From Hellea sp. (lineage in GTDB: Bacteria; Pseudomonadota; Alphaproteobacteria; Caulobacterales; Maricaulaceae), in NCBI GenBank assembly GCA_020629545.1, contig JAHDDC010000016.1:5051-48111 (forward strand): 43,061 bases of DNA, given 5' to 3'. Below, piece after piece: positions 7,477 through 15,329 of this stretch; position 1 is the stretch's first letter; each line of letters opens with the position of its first letter. Below the pieces are notes generated by a model. The model saw only the letters and a list, made by a program, of their open reading frames with translations, made no database searches and was not told the DNA's origin. A program made the translations under genes and the position numbers.

Positions 7477-8298
7477 ATGAATTACGTTGAAGCTATTGAT
7501 GCGCCTCTAGAGCGCGACGGTTCGATCAAACTCCACGGTCCAGACGCCTTCGCCGGTATGCGCAAGGCCGGCAAGCTAGCGGCTGAGTGTCTTGATATGC
7601 TGGCTCCAATGGTCAAGCCCGGCGTTAGCACAGAAGAGCTCGACCGAGCGGCATTCGAATTCGTTGTCAGTCATGGGGGCGTCCCCGCATGTCTTGGCTA
7701 TCGCGGCTATCAACACACCACCTGCACCTCGATTAATCATGTAGTTTGTCACGGAATTCCAAACGCAAAACCTCTCAAAAACGGAGATATCGTAAATATT
7801 GACGTCACGGTTATTGTGGACGGTTGGCATGGAGATACATCTCGAATGTACCCCGTCGGAGACATAAGTCGGCGCGCCGAGCGCCTTATTCAAATTACCT
7901 ATGACAGCCTGATGTTGGGAATTGCACAAGTAAAACCAGGCAATACAACCGGCGATATAGGACATGCTATCCAAACATTCGCTGAGGGCGAACGTTGTTC
8001 CATTGTTCAGGATTTTTGTGGTCACGGACTCGGTCGTTTATTCCATGACGCCCCTAACATTCTTCATTTTGGACGGCCAGGACAAGGCGATGTCCTAAAA
8101 GAAGGTATGTTCTTTACGATCGAGCCAATGATCAATCTTGGCAAGCCTACGGTAAAAATTCTATCAGACGGATGGACGGCCGTTACCAGAGATCGAAAGC
8201 TTACAGCACAATTTGAACACTCTATTGGCGTTACCAAAGATGGCTGCGAAATATTTACAACATCCCCAGCCGGGCTCCATAAGCCGCCTTACGCCTAA
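7477..8298 (+). CDS. map: Methionine aminopeptidase, type I
   Basis: 273 residues. It removes the initiator methionine from new proteins. The five metal ligands can be placed: Asp in VNIDVTV, Asp in HGDTSRMY, His in GHGLGRLFHDAP, Glu in TIEPMINL and Glu in AQFEHSIGV. Substrate residues CHGIPN and the family start GMRKAGKLAAECLDML are also present. The stop shares a base with the radC start (TAATG), showing tight coupling. It is 9 bases after sfsA, so the stretch from yjbQ to radC is probably one transcript. Confidence 0.97.
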   Translation: MNYVEAIDAPLERDGSIKLHGPDAFAGMRKAGKLAAECLDMLAPMVKPGVSTEELDRAAFEFVVSHGGVPACLGYRGYQHTTCTSINHVVCHGIPNAKPLKNGDIVNIDVTVIVDGWHGDTSRMYPVGDISRRAERLIQITYDSLMLGIAQVKPGNTTGDIGHAIQTFAEGERCSIVQDFCGHGLGRLFHDAPNILHFGRPGQGDVLKEGMFFTIEPMINLGKPTVKILSDGWTAVTRDRKLTAQFEHSIGVTKDGCEIFTTSPAGLHKPPYA

Positions 8299-8978
8299 TG
8301 GCGGATAAGCCGCATTACCATCACCATAGAGACCGATTACGCGAACGGTTTGAAAACGGCGGCGCAAACGCCCTTCCTGATTACGAACTGCTCGAACTTT
8401 ATTTATTTAATTCCATCCCCCGTCAGGACGTCAAACCGATCGCGAAACGTCTTATAGAACGATTTGGAAGTTTTGCGGCAGCCATTGCCGCTCCTAAGGA
8501 TCAGTTGCTTGAGGTAAAAGGAGTCGGTCCCAAAACTGCACTTGATCTCAAAATTATTACTGCGGCCGCCACACGGCTAGGTCAGCAGACTGTAATGGAA
8601 AAGCCAGTACTTTCATCATGGACAGCATTGATGAGCTATTGCCGAAGCGCGATGCAATTTGAAGCCAAGGAACAATTTCGTGTATTGTTTCTGGATAAGA
8701 AAAATCGTTTGATCAAAGATGAAGTTCTTGGACGCGGGACTGTCGACCGAGCGCCTGTTTATCCCCGAGAAGTTATTAAAAGGGCGCTTGACTTACACTC
8801 AACAGCCATCATCCTTGCGCATAATCATCCATCCGGTGATCCGACCCCGAGCCAAAGCGACATAGACATGACGCAAAAAATAATTGATGCTGGGAAAACA
8901 ATCGGTGTGGTGGTTCACGACCATATAATAATCGGCCGCAATGATATTGTGAGCTTTAAAACTTTGGGGATTATGTAA
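8298..8978 (+). CDS. radC: RadC / JAB-domain DNA repair-family protein
   Basis: 226 residues. N-terminal helix-hairpin-helix-like UPF0758 part (RLRERFENGGANALPDYELLE, LEVKGVGPKTALDLKI), then a JAB1/MPN metalloprotease-like domain with its zinc motif in AHNHPSGDPTPSQSD and the downstream Asp. The name comes from an E. coli radiation phenotype later attributed to another gene, so a repair role is not established. The 1-base overlap with map and 1-base gap to the following transporter indicate one operon. Confidence 0.95.
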   Translation: MADKPHYHHHRDRLRERFENGGANALPDYELLELYLFNSIPRQDVKPIAKRLIERFGSFAAAIAAPKDQLLEVKGVGPKTALDLKIITAAATRLGQQTVMEKPVLSSWTALMSYCRSAMQFEAKEQFRVLFLDKKNRLIKDEVLGRGTVDRAPVYPREVIKRALDLHSTAIILAHNHPSGDPTPSQSDIDMTQKIIDAGKTIGVVVHDHIIIGRNDIVSFKTLGIM

Positions 8979-8979
8979 A

Positions 8980-10437
8980 ATGAAGAACAAAAGAACCTTT
9001 GCCCTGATTTTGCTGACCTTGGTTTACGGCTTTAACTTCATTGATCGGCAAATTGTCGGAATTCTCGCGCCTTGGATACAAGCTGATTTAGGGCTAACAA
9101 ATACGCAGCTTGGCCTATTAGTCGGTCTGGCTTTCGCATCTTTTTATACGATCATGGGAATTCCACTGGCATTTCTTGCCGACAAAATGAACCGCGTAAC
9201 ACTTTTATCGTTAGCTCTTGCCGTTTGGAGTGGATTTACCGCGCTAACAGGAATGGCTCAAAACTTCTTGCACATTGCATTAGCACGTGTGGGTGTCGGA
9301 GTAGGTGAAGCAGGTGGTAGCCCGCCGTCACATTCGATGATATCTGACTTCTACGCCAAAGAGGAACGTGCGGGTGCTTTAGGCGTTTATTCGCTTGGAA
9401 TACCCCTGGGCATCATGGCGGCCTATTTTTTTACAGCTGCTTTGATGGGTGCTGACGCGGAAGCCGTAAACTGGCGTCGTATATTCATTATTTTGGGCGT
9501 AACCGGCATTATTCTAGCGATAATTGTCAGAATTGCCATTCGTGAACCCGAGCGCGGAGCCATGGAAAAAGGGGCCGGAAACTCGGCTGGATATATTCCA
9601 TTAAGGCAGTCATTTGCTGAGTCGAACATTCCGATCCGGGTTTTGATTTTTGGAGCAATGTTCGCCGTTAACTTGGCATGTTGGCACTTTGGCGGGATGA
9701 GCCTCGTCTTCTTCATCCCCTTTTGTATTTTTATCGTGACAATGTTTTTACTGAGCCTTCAGCCGGGTGTTATCACGATTTTGTCGATTCCATCCTGGTG
9801 GTGGATGGCACTTGGGATCGCATTTGCAAGCTTTGCAAGCTACGCAATATCCGGATTTCAAACCAAGTTCCTGCGGCTACTTGAGCCTGACTTCAGTCCT
9901 CGAACATATATTATGTGGATCGGCTTTATAAATGGAACCTTCTATGTTGCTGGAACATATTTTGGAGCCAAACTTGTCGACTGGCGGGCAAAAACTGACA
10001 TCCGAGCCTATGGAACAATTCCAGCAATTTCGATTTTAGCGGCATTCCCATTGGCGCTCGCAGCTTTCTGGGCTCCTACTATTGCTCTACATTTGATAAT
10101 CGGCGCGGCACTTCAATTATGTCTTGGCGTTTATCTGGGGCCAAGCTTCGCCATTGCTCAGACCTTAGCCCCAATTAAACTACGGGCGATGTCAACGGCC
10201 TTGTTTTTCTTTGTTCTCAACATGATAGCCTTGGGCGGAGGCCCAACCTTTGCGGGCGCTATGATAGATGTATTTATTGAGTCTGGAAAAGATGAACTGA
10301 ATGCGACTCGCTTTGCTATGTATGTCACCTTTGGGGCCTATGTTCTGGCATTTTTGTTTTATATGTTGGTGCGCATTACGCTGCCAAAGGATTGGGCCGA
10401 GGCGGAACGCCGCAATGAGGTTGATTCAGCTGGTTAA
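8980..10437 (+). CDS. MFS transporter (Spinster-like clade)
   Basis: 485 residues with about twelve hydrophobic segments. The first pair frames the signature NFIDRQIVGILAPWIQADL and the cytoplasmic loop LADKMNRVTLLSLAL; VGVGEAGGSPPSHSMISDFY and KEERAGALGVYSLGIPLG are typical of the Spns-like MFS proteins abundant in sphingomonads and related bacteria. An atypically long hydrophilic-poor central section (about residues 225-290) adds extra membrane spans. The substrate cannot be deduced. It begins one base after radC and ends 40 bases before purB. Confidence 0.88.
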   Translation: MKNKRTFALILLTLVYGFNFIDRQIVGILAPWIQADLGLTNTQLGLLVGLAFASFYTIMGIPLAFLADKMNRVTLLSLALAVWSGFTALTGMAQNFLHIALARVGVGVGEAGGSPPSHSMISDFYAKEERAGALGVYSLGIPLGIMAAYFFTAALMGADAEAVNWRRIFIILGVTGIILAIIVRIAIREPERGAMEKGAGNSAGYIPLRQSFAESNIPIRVLIFGAMFAVNLACWHFGGMSLVFFIPFCIFIVTMFLLSLQPGVITILSIPSWWWMALGIAFASFASYAISGFQTKFLRLLEPDFSPRTYIMWIGFINGTFYVAGTYFGAKLVDWRAKTDIRAYGTIPAISILAAFPLALAAFWAPTIALHLIIGAALQLCLGVYLGPSFAIAQTLAPIKLRAMSTALFFFVLNMIALGGGPTFAGAMIDVFIESGKDELNATRFAMYVTFGAYVLAFLFYMLVRITLPKDWAEAERRNEVDSAG

Positions 10438-10477
10438 TTGCGCATAAGGGGCTCACAAATTCAAAAGGTGAGTCCCG

Positions 10478-11776
10478 ATGATTGAGCGCTATACCCGGAA
10501 AGAAATGGCAGAGATATGGTCTGCAGCAACCAAATACCGTATCTGGTTTGAAATTGAGGCTCACGGATGTGATGCCCTTGCAGAGTTAGGTGTCATACCT
10601 GAATCAGCGGCCAAAAACATTTGGGACAAAGGCGGATCAGCGGAATTTGACGTCGCGAGGATCGATGAGATTGAACGCGAAGTCAAACATGACGTGATTG
10701 CATTTTTGACACATCTGGCTGAATTCATCGGAGATGATAGCCGTTTTGTGCATCAGGGATTTACATCCTCAGATGTTCTGGACACCACTCTATCGGTTCA
10801 GCTTGCCCGGGCGACCGATTTAATCATGTTAGGTATGGACCGTGTCCTAGCAGCGCTCAAGAAGCGCGCTGAAGAACATAAATACACGGTCACAATTGGA
10901 CGGTCGCATGGGATCCATGCGGAACCGACAACATTTGGCCTTAAACTCGCCCAGGCCTATGCTGAATTTCAAAGAGGTAAAGAACGTCTCGCAGCAGCTC
11001 GAAAAGAGATAGCGGTCTGCGCAATATCCGGTGCCATTGGAACGTTTGCGAATATCGACCCTAAAGTCGAGTCTCATGTCGCGGAAAAAATGGGCTTATC
11101 GATTGAACCGGTTTCAACCCAGGTTATTCCAAGAGATCGCCATGCAGCCTATTTCGCAACCCTTGGCGTGATTGCGAGCTCAATTGAAAGGCTCGCTGTC
11201 GAAATTAGACATCTTCAACGGACTGAAGTTTTAGAGGCCGAAGAGTTCTTTTCAAAAGGTCAGAAAGGCTCTTCAGCCATGCCGCACAAGCGAAACCCAG
11301 TGCTGACAGAAAATTTAACAGGATTGGCTCGCCTAATCCGAATGGCAGTAATGCCCGCAATGGAAAATGTTGCGCTCTGGCACGAGCGAGACATATCGCA
11401 TAGCTCAGTCGAACGCGGAATCGCACCCGATACGACCATTCATCTGGACTTTGCGCTTCACCGTCTTGCGGGCGTTATTGAGAACCTTGTCGTTTACCCC
11501 GACAATATGCTGGCCAATATGAACAAACTTGGCGGACTTCATAATTCTCAACGCATTTTGCTGGCTTTGACACAGGCTGGAGAAAGCCGCGAGAGCGCCT
11601 ATCGCCTCGTTCAGCGTAACGCTATGCGGACATGGCGAGGCGAAGGGGCTTTCCTCGACTTTCTCAAAACCGACGATGAGGTTAAGAAACACTTAAGCGA
11701 TAGCGAATTGGAAGCACTTTTTGATATGGAATATCATCTCAAACATGTTGATGATATTTTTTCACGCGTATTTTAA
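10478..11776 (+). CDS. purB: Adenylosuccinate lyase
   Basis: 432 residues. It splits SAICAR to AICAR plus fumarate and adenylosuccinate to AMP. Motifs: FTSSDVLDTTLSVQLARA, the catalytic His region GRSHGIHAEPTTFGLK, and the superfamily signature GSSAMPHKRNP carrying the mobile-loop serine. The AAGGTGA site before 10478 fixes the start. It opens the purine group; purC starts 1.9 kb on, beyond the thioredoxin-like pair and the zeta subunit. Just downstream, at 11794-11809, is an AT-only dyad (TTAATT-GAAA-AATTAA) that is too weak to call a terminator. Confidence 0.97.
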   Translation: MIERYTRKEMAEIWSAATKYRIWFEIEAHGCDALAELGVIPESAAKNIWDKGGSAEFDVARIDEIEREVKHDVIAFLTHLAEFIGDDSRFVHQGFTSSDVLDTTLSVQLARATDLIMLGMDRVLAALKKRAEEHKYTVTIGRSHGIHAEPTTFGLKLAQAYAEFQRGKERLAAARKEIAVCAISGAIGTFANIDPKVESHVAEKMGLSIEPVSTQVIPRDRHAAYFATLGVIASSIERLAVEIRHLQRTEVLEAEEFFSKGQKGSSAMPHKRNPVLTENLTGLARLIRMAVMPAMENVALWHERDISHSSVERGIAPDTTIHLDFALHRLAGVIENLVVYPDNMLANMNKLGGLHNSQRILLALTQAGESRESAYRLVQRNAMRTWRGEGAFLDFLKTDDEVKKHLSDSELEALFDMEYHLKHVDDIFSRVF

Positions 11777-11872
11777 ACAATAAAAACAGACACTTAATTG
11801 AAAAATTAACCAGGACAGAAACCATTATTAACGAGTAGTTACCAAAAGATTTGCAGAATTTAAACCATTAGG

Positions 11873-11922
11873 CCCTAAAAACCGAGACACAGACGGACAA
11901 CACTTCTGCAATTCTTTTAGGG
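11873..11922 (+). promoter_or_regulatory. Long-range inverted repeat covering a ribosome site
   Basis: CCCTAAAA (11873-11880) and TTTTAGGG (11915-11922) are perfect 8-base complements, 34 bases apart. The right arm contains the AGGG that would serve as ribosome site for the gene starting at 11933. Pairing in the leader could hide that site. This is seen in the sequence; a regulatory role is inferred and the arms are only 8 bases. Confidence 0.35.
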
Positions 11923-11932
11923 AAACTGAAAC

Positions 11933-12415
11933 ATGAAAAAACTCGTTGCATTTTTAAGCGCTACGGCTCTAACTGCAGCTTTTGGCGCAAACGCTTTTGC
12001 TTCTTCTCCTGACGTTTATGTTGTTAATTTCCGTAGTGACGACAGTACAGAAAGCTTAAAGCTCGATAGTGAGCTGCTTTCTGCTATGGCTATGGTGGGT
12101 GGCAACATCGAACAGGTGACAATCGATACTTCAAATGCTGCAAAATGGGAAAAGAGCGCCCATGAAGCGTTTGATCGGGACATCGTTCCGCTATTTAACA
12201 AATGGGTAGGCCTACCCGGCTTCGCGGCCATTGTTGATGCGAAGTCTAAGCGCGTCATCGGATGCGTGAACAGCAAATTTTCATCTTCGGAAATAGCTGA
12301 TCAAGTCCGTAAGATGTCAGCTCGAGCCTCTGGCTCAGCCTATATGTCGAATGCGTCCACACGATCAAAGACTACGCAGTGCCCAGCAGCACATAATGTC
12401 GATCCGGGATACTAA
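11933..12415 (+). CDS. Exported thioredoxin-fold paralogue lacking CXXC
   Basis: 160 residues with a signal peptide (cut after NAFA). Its mature part begins SSPDVYVVNFRSDDSTESLK, aligned without gaps to the next gene's MYVVMFRADWCGPCK: both active-site cysteines are serines here (Ser38, Ser41) and the Trp is Asp. The rest is conserved between the two: VTIDTSNAAKWEKSAHEAFDRDIVPLFNKW and GFAAIVDAKSKRVIGCVN. Two cysteines (GCVN and QCPA near the end) are shared, so a structural disulfide is likely. It cannot be a CXXC redox enzyme. A strong terminator follows, so it is a separate unit from its paralogue. Function unknown; a binding or chaperone role is possible. Confidence 0.75.
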   Translation: MKKLVAFLSATALTAAFGANAFASSPDVYVVNFRSDDSTESLKLDSELLSAMAMVGGNIEQVTIDTSNAAKWEKSAHEAFDRDIVPLFNKWVGLPGFAAIVDAKSKRVIGCVNSKFSSSEIADQVRKMSARASGSAYMSNASTRSKTTQCPAAHNVDPGY

Positions 12416-12440
12416 TATTCTCCGATTATCGTGATATAAA

Positions 12441-12469
12441 GCCGGATGGAACCCCATCCGGCTTTTTTT
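12441..12469 (+). terminator. Rho-independent terminator
   Basis: Perfect 9-base stem GCCGGATGG / CCATCCGGC with an AACC loop, followed by seven T residues (12463-12469). It lies 25 bases after the stop of the 11933 gene. Confidence 0.95.
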
Positions 12470-12648
12470 ATTCCCTTTTCAAGCGAATAGATGATCTGAG
12501 ACTAATCAAAAAGATGAAGTTGATGATTAAATCTATGTAACCCGCACATCCGTTCACGTATCTGTTACCAAAAAAGCTGTATAAGCAGGATGAAATACAG
12601 TTATTTATTCGTTAAATTCTCGATTGCTGAAAAAAGATAAGGTTACAC

Positions 12649-13104
12649 GTGAAGAAAATTTTGATCGCTTTGGCTGCATTGGTTGCTTCTGCCGCAACAT
12701 CGAATGCGTACGCGCCAAATTCCGCTGAGATGTATGTCGTCATGTTCCGTGCCGATTGGTGTGGACCCTGCAAGATTGTCGAACCCAATATTGATCGGGC
12801 TTTGTCAAATCTCGCTGACCCGGAAATCGAGTATGTTACAATTGATATCACGACACCGGCTCGCTCTGAGCGCAGTGCCCACCTCGCCTTTGATCGCAAT
12901 ATTGTATCCCAATACAACTCATGGATGGGCGTAACGGGATTTGCTGCGATTATCGACGCCGATACCAAGCGAACCCTCGGCTGTGTAAATTTGGTTTACG
13001 ATGCAGGCGCCATGGCCATGCACATCAAAAACTTGAAAACCTATGCTGTGAGCAATCAAATGACAAACGACGTCACCTGCCCGGCCCCAAACAACGCACG
13101 CTAA
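12649..13104 (+). CDS. Exported thioredoxin-like protein with CXXC
   Basis: 151 residues from a GTG start at 12649 (AAGG site 6 bases before). Signal peptide to NAYA, then a thioredoxin fold with the active-site motif ADWCGPCK (Cys38, Cys41) like cytosolic thioredoxin rather than DsbA. The usual cis-proline before the fourth strand is not evident: the region reads GVTGFAAIID. A second conserved cysteine pair (GCVN, TCPA) is shared with the upstream paralogue. Likely a periplasmic thiol-disulfide protein; reductant or oxidant role cannot be told. The upstream DNA shares GTTACCAAAA (about 85 bases before the start) with its paralogue, so promoter and gene were duplicated together. Confidence 0.8.
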   Translation: MKKILIALAALVASAATSNAYAPNSAEMYVVMFRADWCGPCKIVEPNIDRALSNLADPEIEYVTIDITTPARSERSAHLAFDRNIVSQYNSWMGVTGFAAIIDADTKRTLGCVNLVYDAGAMAMHIKNLKTYAVSNQMTNDVTCPAPNNAR

Positions 13105-13142
13105 TCTTTATTGGAAAATATTGGCTGTTGGCGAAAGCAGAA

Positions 13143-13466
13143 CTATTCGCCAGCTGCTATCTCTTCTCTCGCTTCCTGCATAAGAGCCTTCATTTTGTTG
13201 CGAAGCGCGATATCTGGAACTTCAACGCCTGCCTCGGTAAAATCAGCTTGCAGCTTCCGAAACACATCGTCATCACCAGCTTCTGCCATATCAGCCATTA
13301 TGACTTCAGTGACATAACTTTTGGTCGCATCTGCGTCCTTATTCATGAGTTCAGCAGCCCAACCAGCAAGCTTTTTATTGCGCCTCGCTTCAGCCTTGAA
13401 TTCCTCTTCAGCGGCAAGAACAAACTTTTTTTCTGATGCTTTTTCTTTGTCATCAAACGCTTTCAT
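13143..13466 (-). CDS. F1-ATPase zeta inhibitor subunit (DUF1476)
   Basis: 107 residues. KAFDDKEKASEKKFVLAAE, FKAEARRNKKLAGWAAELM, YVTEVIMADMAEAGDDDVFR and a C-terminal ALRNKMKALMQEAREEIAAG match the alphaproteobacterial DUF1476 family. In Paracoccus this zeta subunit blocks ATP hydrolysis by inserting its N-terminal segment into F1. The start at 13466 is chosen for the GGAG site; the ATG at 13478 lies inside it. It runs opposite to purC, the usual alphaproteobacterial neighbour. A weak dyad (TGGCGAA...TTCGCCA, 13128-13152) overlaps its stop. Confidence 0.9.
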   Translation of the reverse strand: MKAFDDKEKASEKKFVLAAEEEFKAEARRNKKLAGWAAELMNKDADATKSYVTEVIMADMAEAGDDDVFRKLQADFTEAGVEVPDIALRNKMKALMQEAREEIAAGE

Positions 13467-13516
13467 CAATAGCTCCATTTAAGATTCGCTGATTATGACC
13501 TTCATGTAGGTATTTC

Positions 13517-13546
13517 TCTGTGGATTCTCAACGGAGAATCGACAGA
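13517..13546. repeat. Imperfect 30-base hairpin in zeta/purC divergent region
   Basis: TCTGT-G-GATTCTC, loop AACG, GAGAATC-G-ACAGA: arms of 13 bases with one G/G mismatch. It sits about 50 bases upstream of the zeta start and about 95 bases before purC. No T-run follows on either strand, so it is not an intrinsic terminator. It may be an operator or leader structure. Confidence 0.55.
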
Positions 13547-13568
13547 ATAAGCTGTAAAATATTTGCCG

Positions 13569-13619
13569 CTAAGGTCACCTTAGGCTATAGCCGCACTTCA
13601 CCGAGACTCAGCTGAGTCT
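13569..13619. promoter_or_regulatory. Three adjacent palindromes before purC
   Basis: Within 51 bases there are three perfect dyads: CTAAGGT-C-ACCTTAG (13569-13583), GGCTATAGCC (13583-13592) and AGACTCAGCTGAGTCT (13604-13619, 16 bases, no spacer). The last ends 22 bases before the purC start. They have different sequences, so either several regulators act here or the RNA leader is highly folded. No E. coli-type PurR site is recognised. Confidence 0.55.
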
Positions 13620-13641
13620 TTCAGGCTCCAGGGAGGGCTTT

Positions 13642-14400
13642 ATGGGCCGCCGAAAGCAAATCTACGAAGGAAAAGCCAAGATACTTTACGAGGGCCCTGA
13701 ACCAGGAACCTTGATTCAGTATTTCAAAGATGATGCAACGGCATTCAATGCACAGAAGAAAGCGACTCTCGATGGTAAGGGCGTCTTAAATAACCGTATT
13801 TCTGAGTATATGATGCTTCGTCTTGCCGAGATCGGGATCCCAACCCACTTCATAAAGCGCGTAAATATGCGTGAGCAATTGATAAAAAAGGTTGAAATTA
13901 TTCCGCTTGAAGTGATCTGCCGAAACATCGCAGCCGGAACTATGGCAAAGCGACTCGGTATTGAAGAAGGCGAGAAGCTACCCCGTTCGATTGTCGAATT
14001 CTGTCTCAAACGGGATGATTTAGGCGATCCGCTCATCGCCGAAGAACACATACATGCCTTTGGTTGGGCCACTCAAGCCGAGCTGGATGAGATGATTGGT
14101 ATGACGCTTAGAATCAATGACTATCTACAAGGCGTTTTCGCAGGCGTTGGAATCCGCTTGGTTGATTTCAAAATTGAATTTGGTCGCCTCGCGGTCGATG
14201 ACGGGCATCAAGTTGTTCTTGCGGATGAGATCAGCCCTGATAGCTGCCGCCTTTGGGATCGCGAGACTGATAAGAAACTCGATAAAGACCGTTTCCGCCG
14301 TGATCTTGGCGACGTAACCGAGGCCTATACTGAAGTTGCGACCCGGCTTGGCATTTTAAAGTCTAATCCTCCAAATCTCTCAGTCGTTTCAGAAGACTAG
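13642..14400 (+). CDS. purC: SAICAR synthase
   Basis: 252 residues. It joins CAIR and aspartate with ATP. Motifs: [14 protein letters not shown] (glycine-rich ATP loop), [47 protein letters not shown] split over the CAIR site, and [23 protein letters not shown] ribosome site precedes 13642. It leads purC-purS-purQ-purL-bolA-grxD with gaps of 1 to 31 bases, so one long transcript is likely. The promoter region holds several palindromes. Confidence 0.97.
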   Translation: MGRRKQIYEGKAKILYEGPEPGTLIQYFKDDATAFNAQKKATLDGKGVLNNRISEYMMLRLAEIGIPTHFIKRVNMREQLIKKVEIIPLEVICRNIAAGTMAKRLGIEEGEKLPRSIVEFCLKRDDLGDPLIAEEHIHAFGWATQAELDEMIGMTLRINDYLQGVFAGVGIRLVDFKIEFGRLAVDDGHQVVLADEISPDSCRLWDRETDKKLDKDRFRRDLGDVTEAYTEVATRLGILKSNPPNLSVVSED

Positions 14401-14421
14401 AGCCAGCGTAAAGGAAGTTCC

Positions 14422-14664
14422 ATGAAAGCAATCGTGCATGTTGGGCTAAAGCCCGGAGTACTTGACCCTCAAGGACGAGCCATTGCGCGCTCTCTTAATG
14501 ATTTGGGTTTTGACGAGGTCTCAGCCGCGCGCCAAGGAAAAGTCATAGAACTCGACCTGACAGATAAAGACACAGAAAAAGCCAAGGCTCGCGTTACCGA
14601 AATGTGTGAAAAGCTTCTCGCCAACACGGTGATCGAAAGCTATCGCATAGATATCGAAAGTTAG
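14422..14664 (+). CDS. purS: Phosphoribosylformylglycinamidine synthase subunit PurS
   Basis: 80 residues, normal for the family. [20 protein letters not shown] and [20 protein letters not shown] are characteristic. PurS bridges PurL and PurQ in the three-part FGAM synthase of bacteria with a short PurL. An AAAGGAAG ribosome site precedes it, and purQ starts 2 bases after its stop, fitting equal production of the complex. Confidence 0.96.
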   Translation: MKAIVHVGLKPGVLDPQGRAIARSLNDLGFDEVSAARQGKVIELDLTDKDTEKAKARVTEMCEKLLANTVIESYRIDIES

Positions 14665-14666
14665 CC

Positions 14667-15329
14667 ATGAAAACAGCCGTTATCGTTTTTCCGGCCTCCA
14701 ATTGTGACCGTGATGCCGCTATGGCACTTGAAAAAGTCACCGGGCGCCCTGCGCAAATGATCTGGCATCGCGAAACCGAGATACCCTCCGATATAGATTT
14801 CGTCGTTATACCTGGCGGTTTTTCATATGGTGACTATCTACGATGCGGCGCGATCGCTTCTCGCTCTCCCATTGTAAAAGATATGGTAGAGAAAGCCAAA
14901 AAGGGATTACCCGTTGCAGGCTTTTGCAATGGCTTTCAGATACTGACTGAAACGGGCTTGCTCCCTGGAGCACTCATGCGCAACAACGGATTGAAATTCG
15001 TATGCCGCCCTCAACGTCTCAGAATCAACAATGGCAATAGCCGTTTCACGTCGGCCTATGGCGGAACGCCTGAGGTAACGTTCCCGATCGCACATCACGA
15101 TGGCAATTATTACGCCGAAGATGCGGTCCTCAACAAGCTGGAAAAAGATGGGCGCGTTTTGTTCAAATATGTCGGCAACCCTAATGGATCTGCCCGAGAT
15201 ATCGCGGGGATATGCAATGAAGACGGCAATGTCTTTGGTATGATGCCCCATCCTGAACGCGCAATCGATCCCCTGCACGGCGGAACCGATGGCATCAATC
15301 TTTTCAAATCAATCATTGAGTCAATATAA
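14667..15329 (+). CDS. purQ: FGAM synthase glutaminase subunit PurQ
   Basis: 220 residues. Class I glutamine amidotransferase that feeds ammonia to PurL. Visible: [35 protein letters not shown], nucleophile Cys in GFCNGFQIL, and the His/Glu pair in MPHPERAID. The stop shares a base with the purL start (TAATG). Confidence 0.97.
   Translation: MKTAVIVFPASNCDRDAAMALEKVTGRPAQMIWHRETEIPSDIDFVVIPGGFSYGDYLRCGAIASRSPIVKDMVEKAKKGLPVAGFCNGFQILTETGLLPGALMRNNGLKFVCRPQRLRINNGNSRFTSAYGGTPEVTFPIAHHDGNYYAEDAVLNKLEKDGRVLFKYVGNPNGSARDIAGICNEDGNVFGMMPHPERAIDPLHGGTDGINLFKSIIESI

Noticed and set aside
11828-11842. CtrA-like TTAA-N7-TTAC before the thioredoxin-like pair (others at 28461 and 39760)
   Set aside because: Each matches only seven of eight defined bases in AT-rich DNA, so chance matches are expected.
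11933-12415. Cys-less thioredoxin-like gene as a pseudogene
   Set aside because: The frame, signal peptide, second cysteine pair and own terminator are intact, so it looks functional.
13128-13152. TGGCGAA...TTCGCCA as a terminator
   Set aside because: It has no T-run on either strand and overlaps the zeta stop codon.
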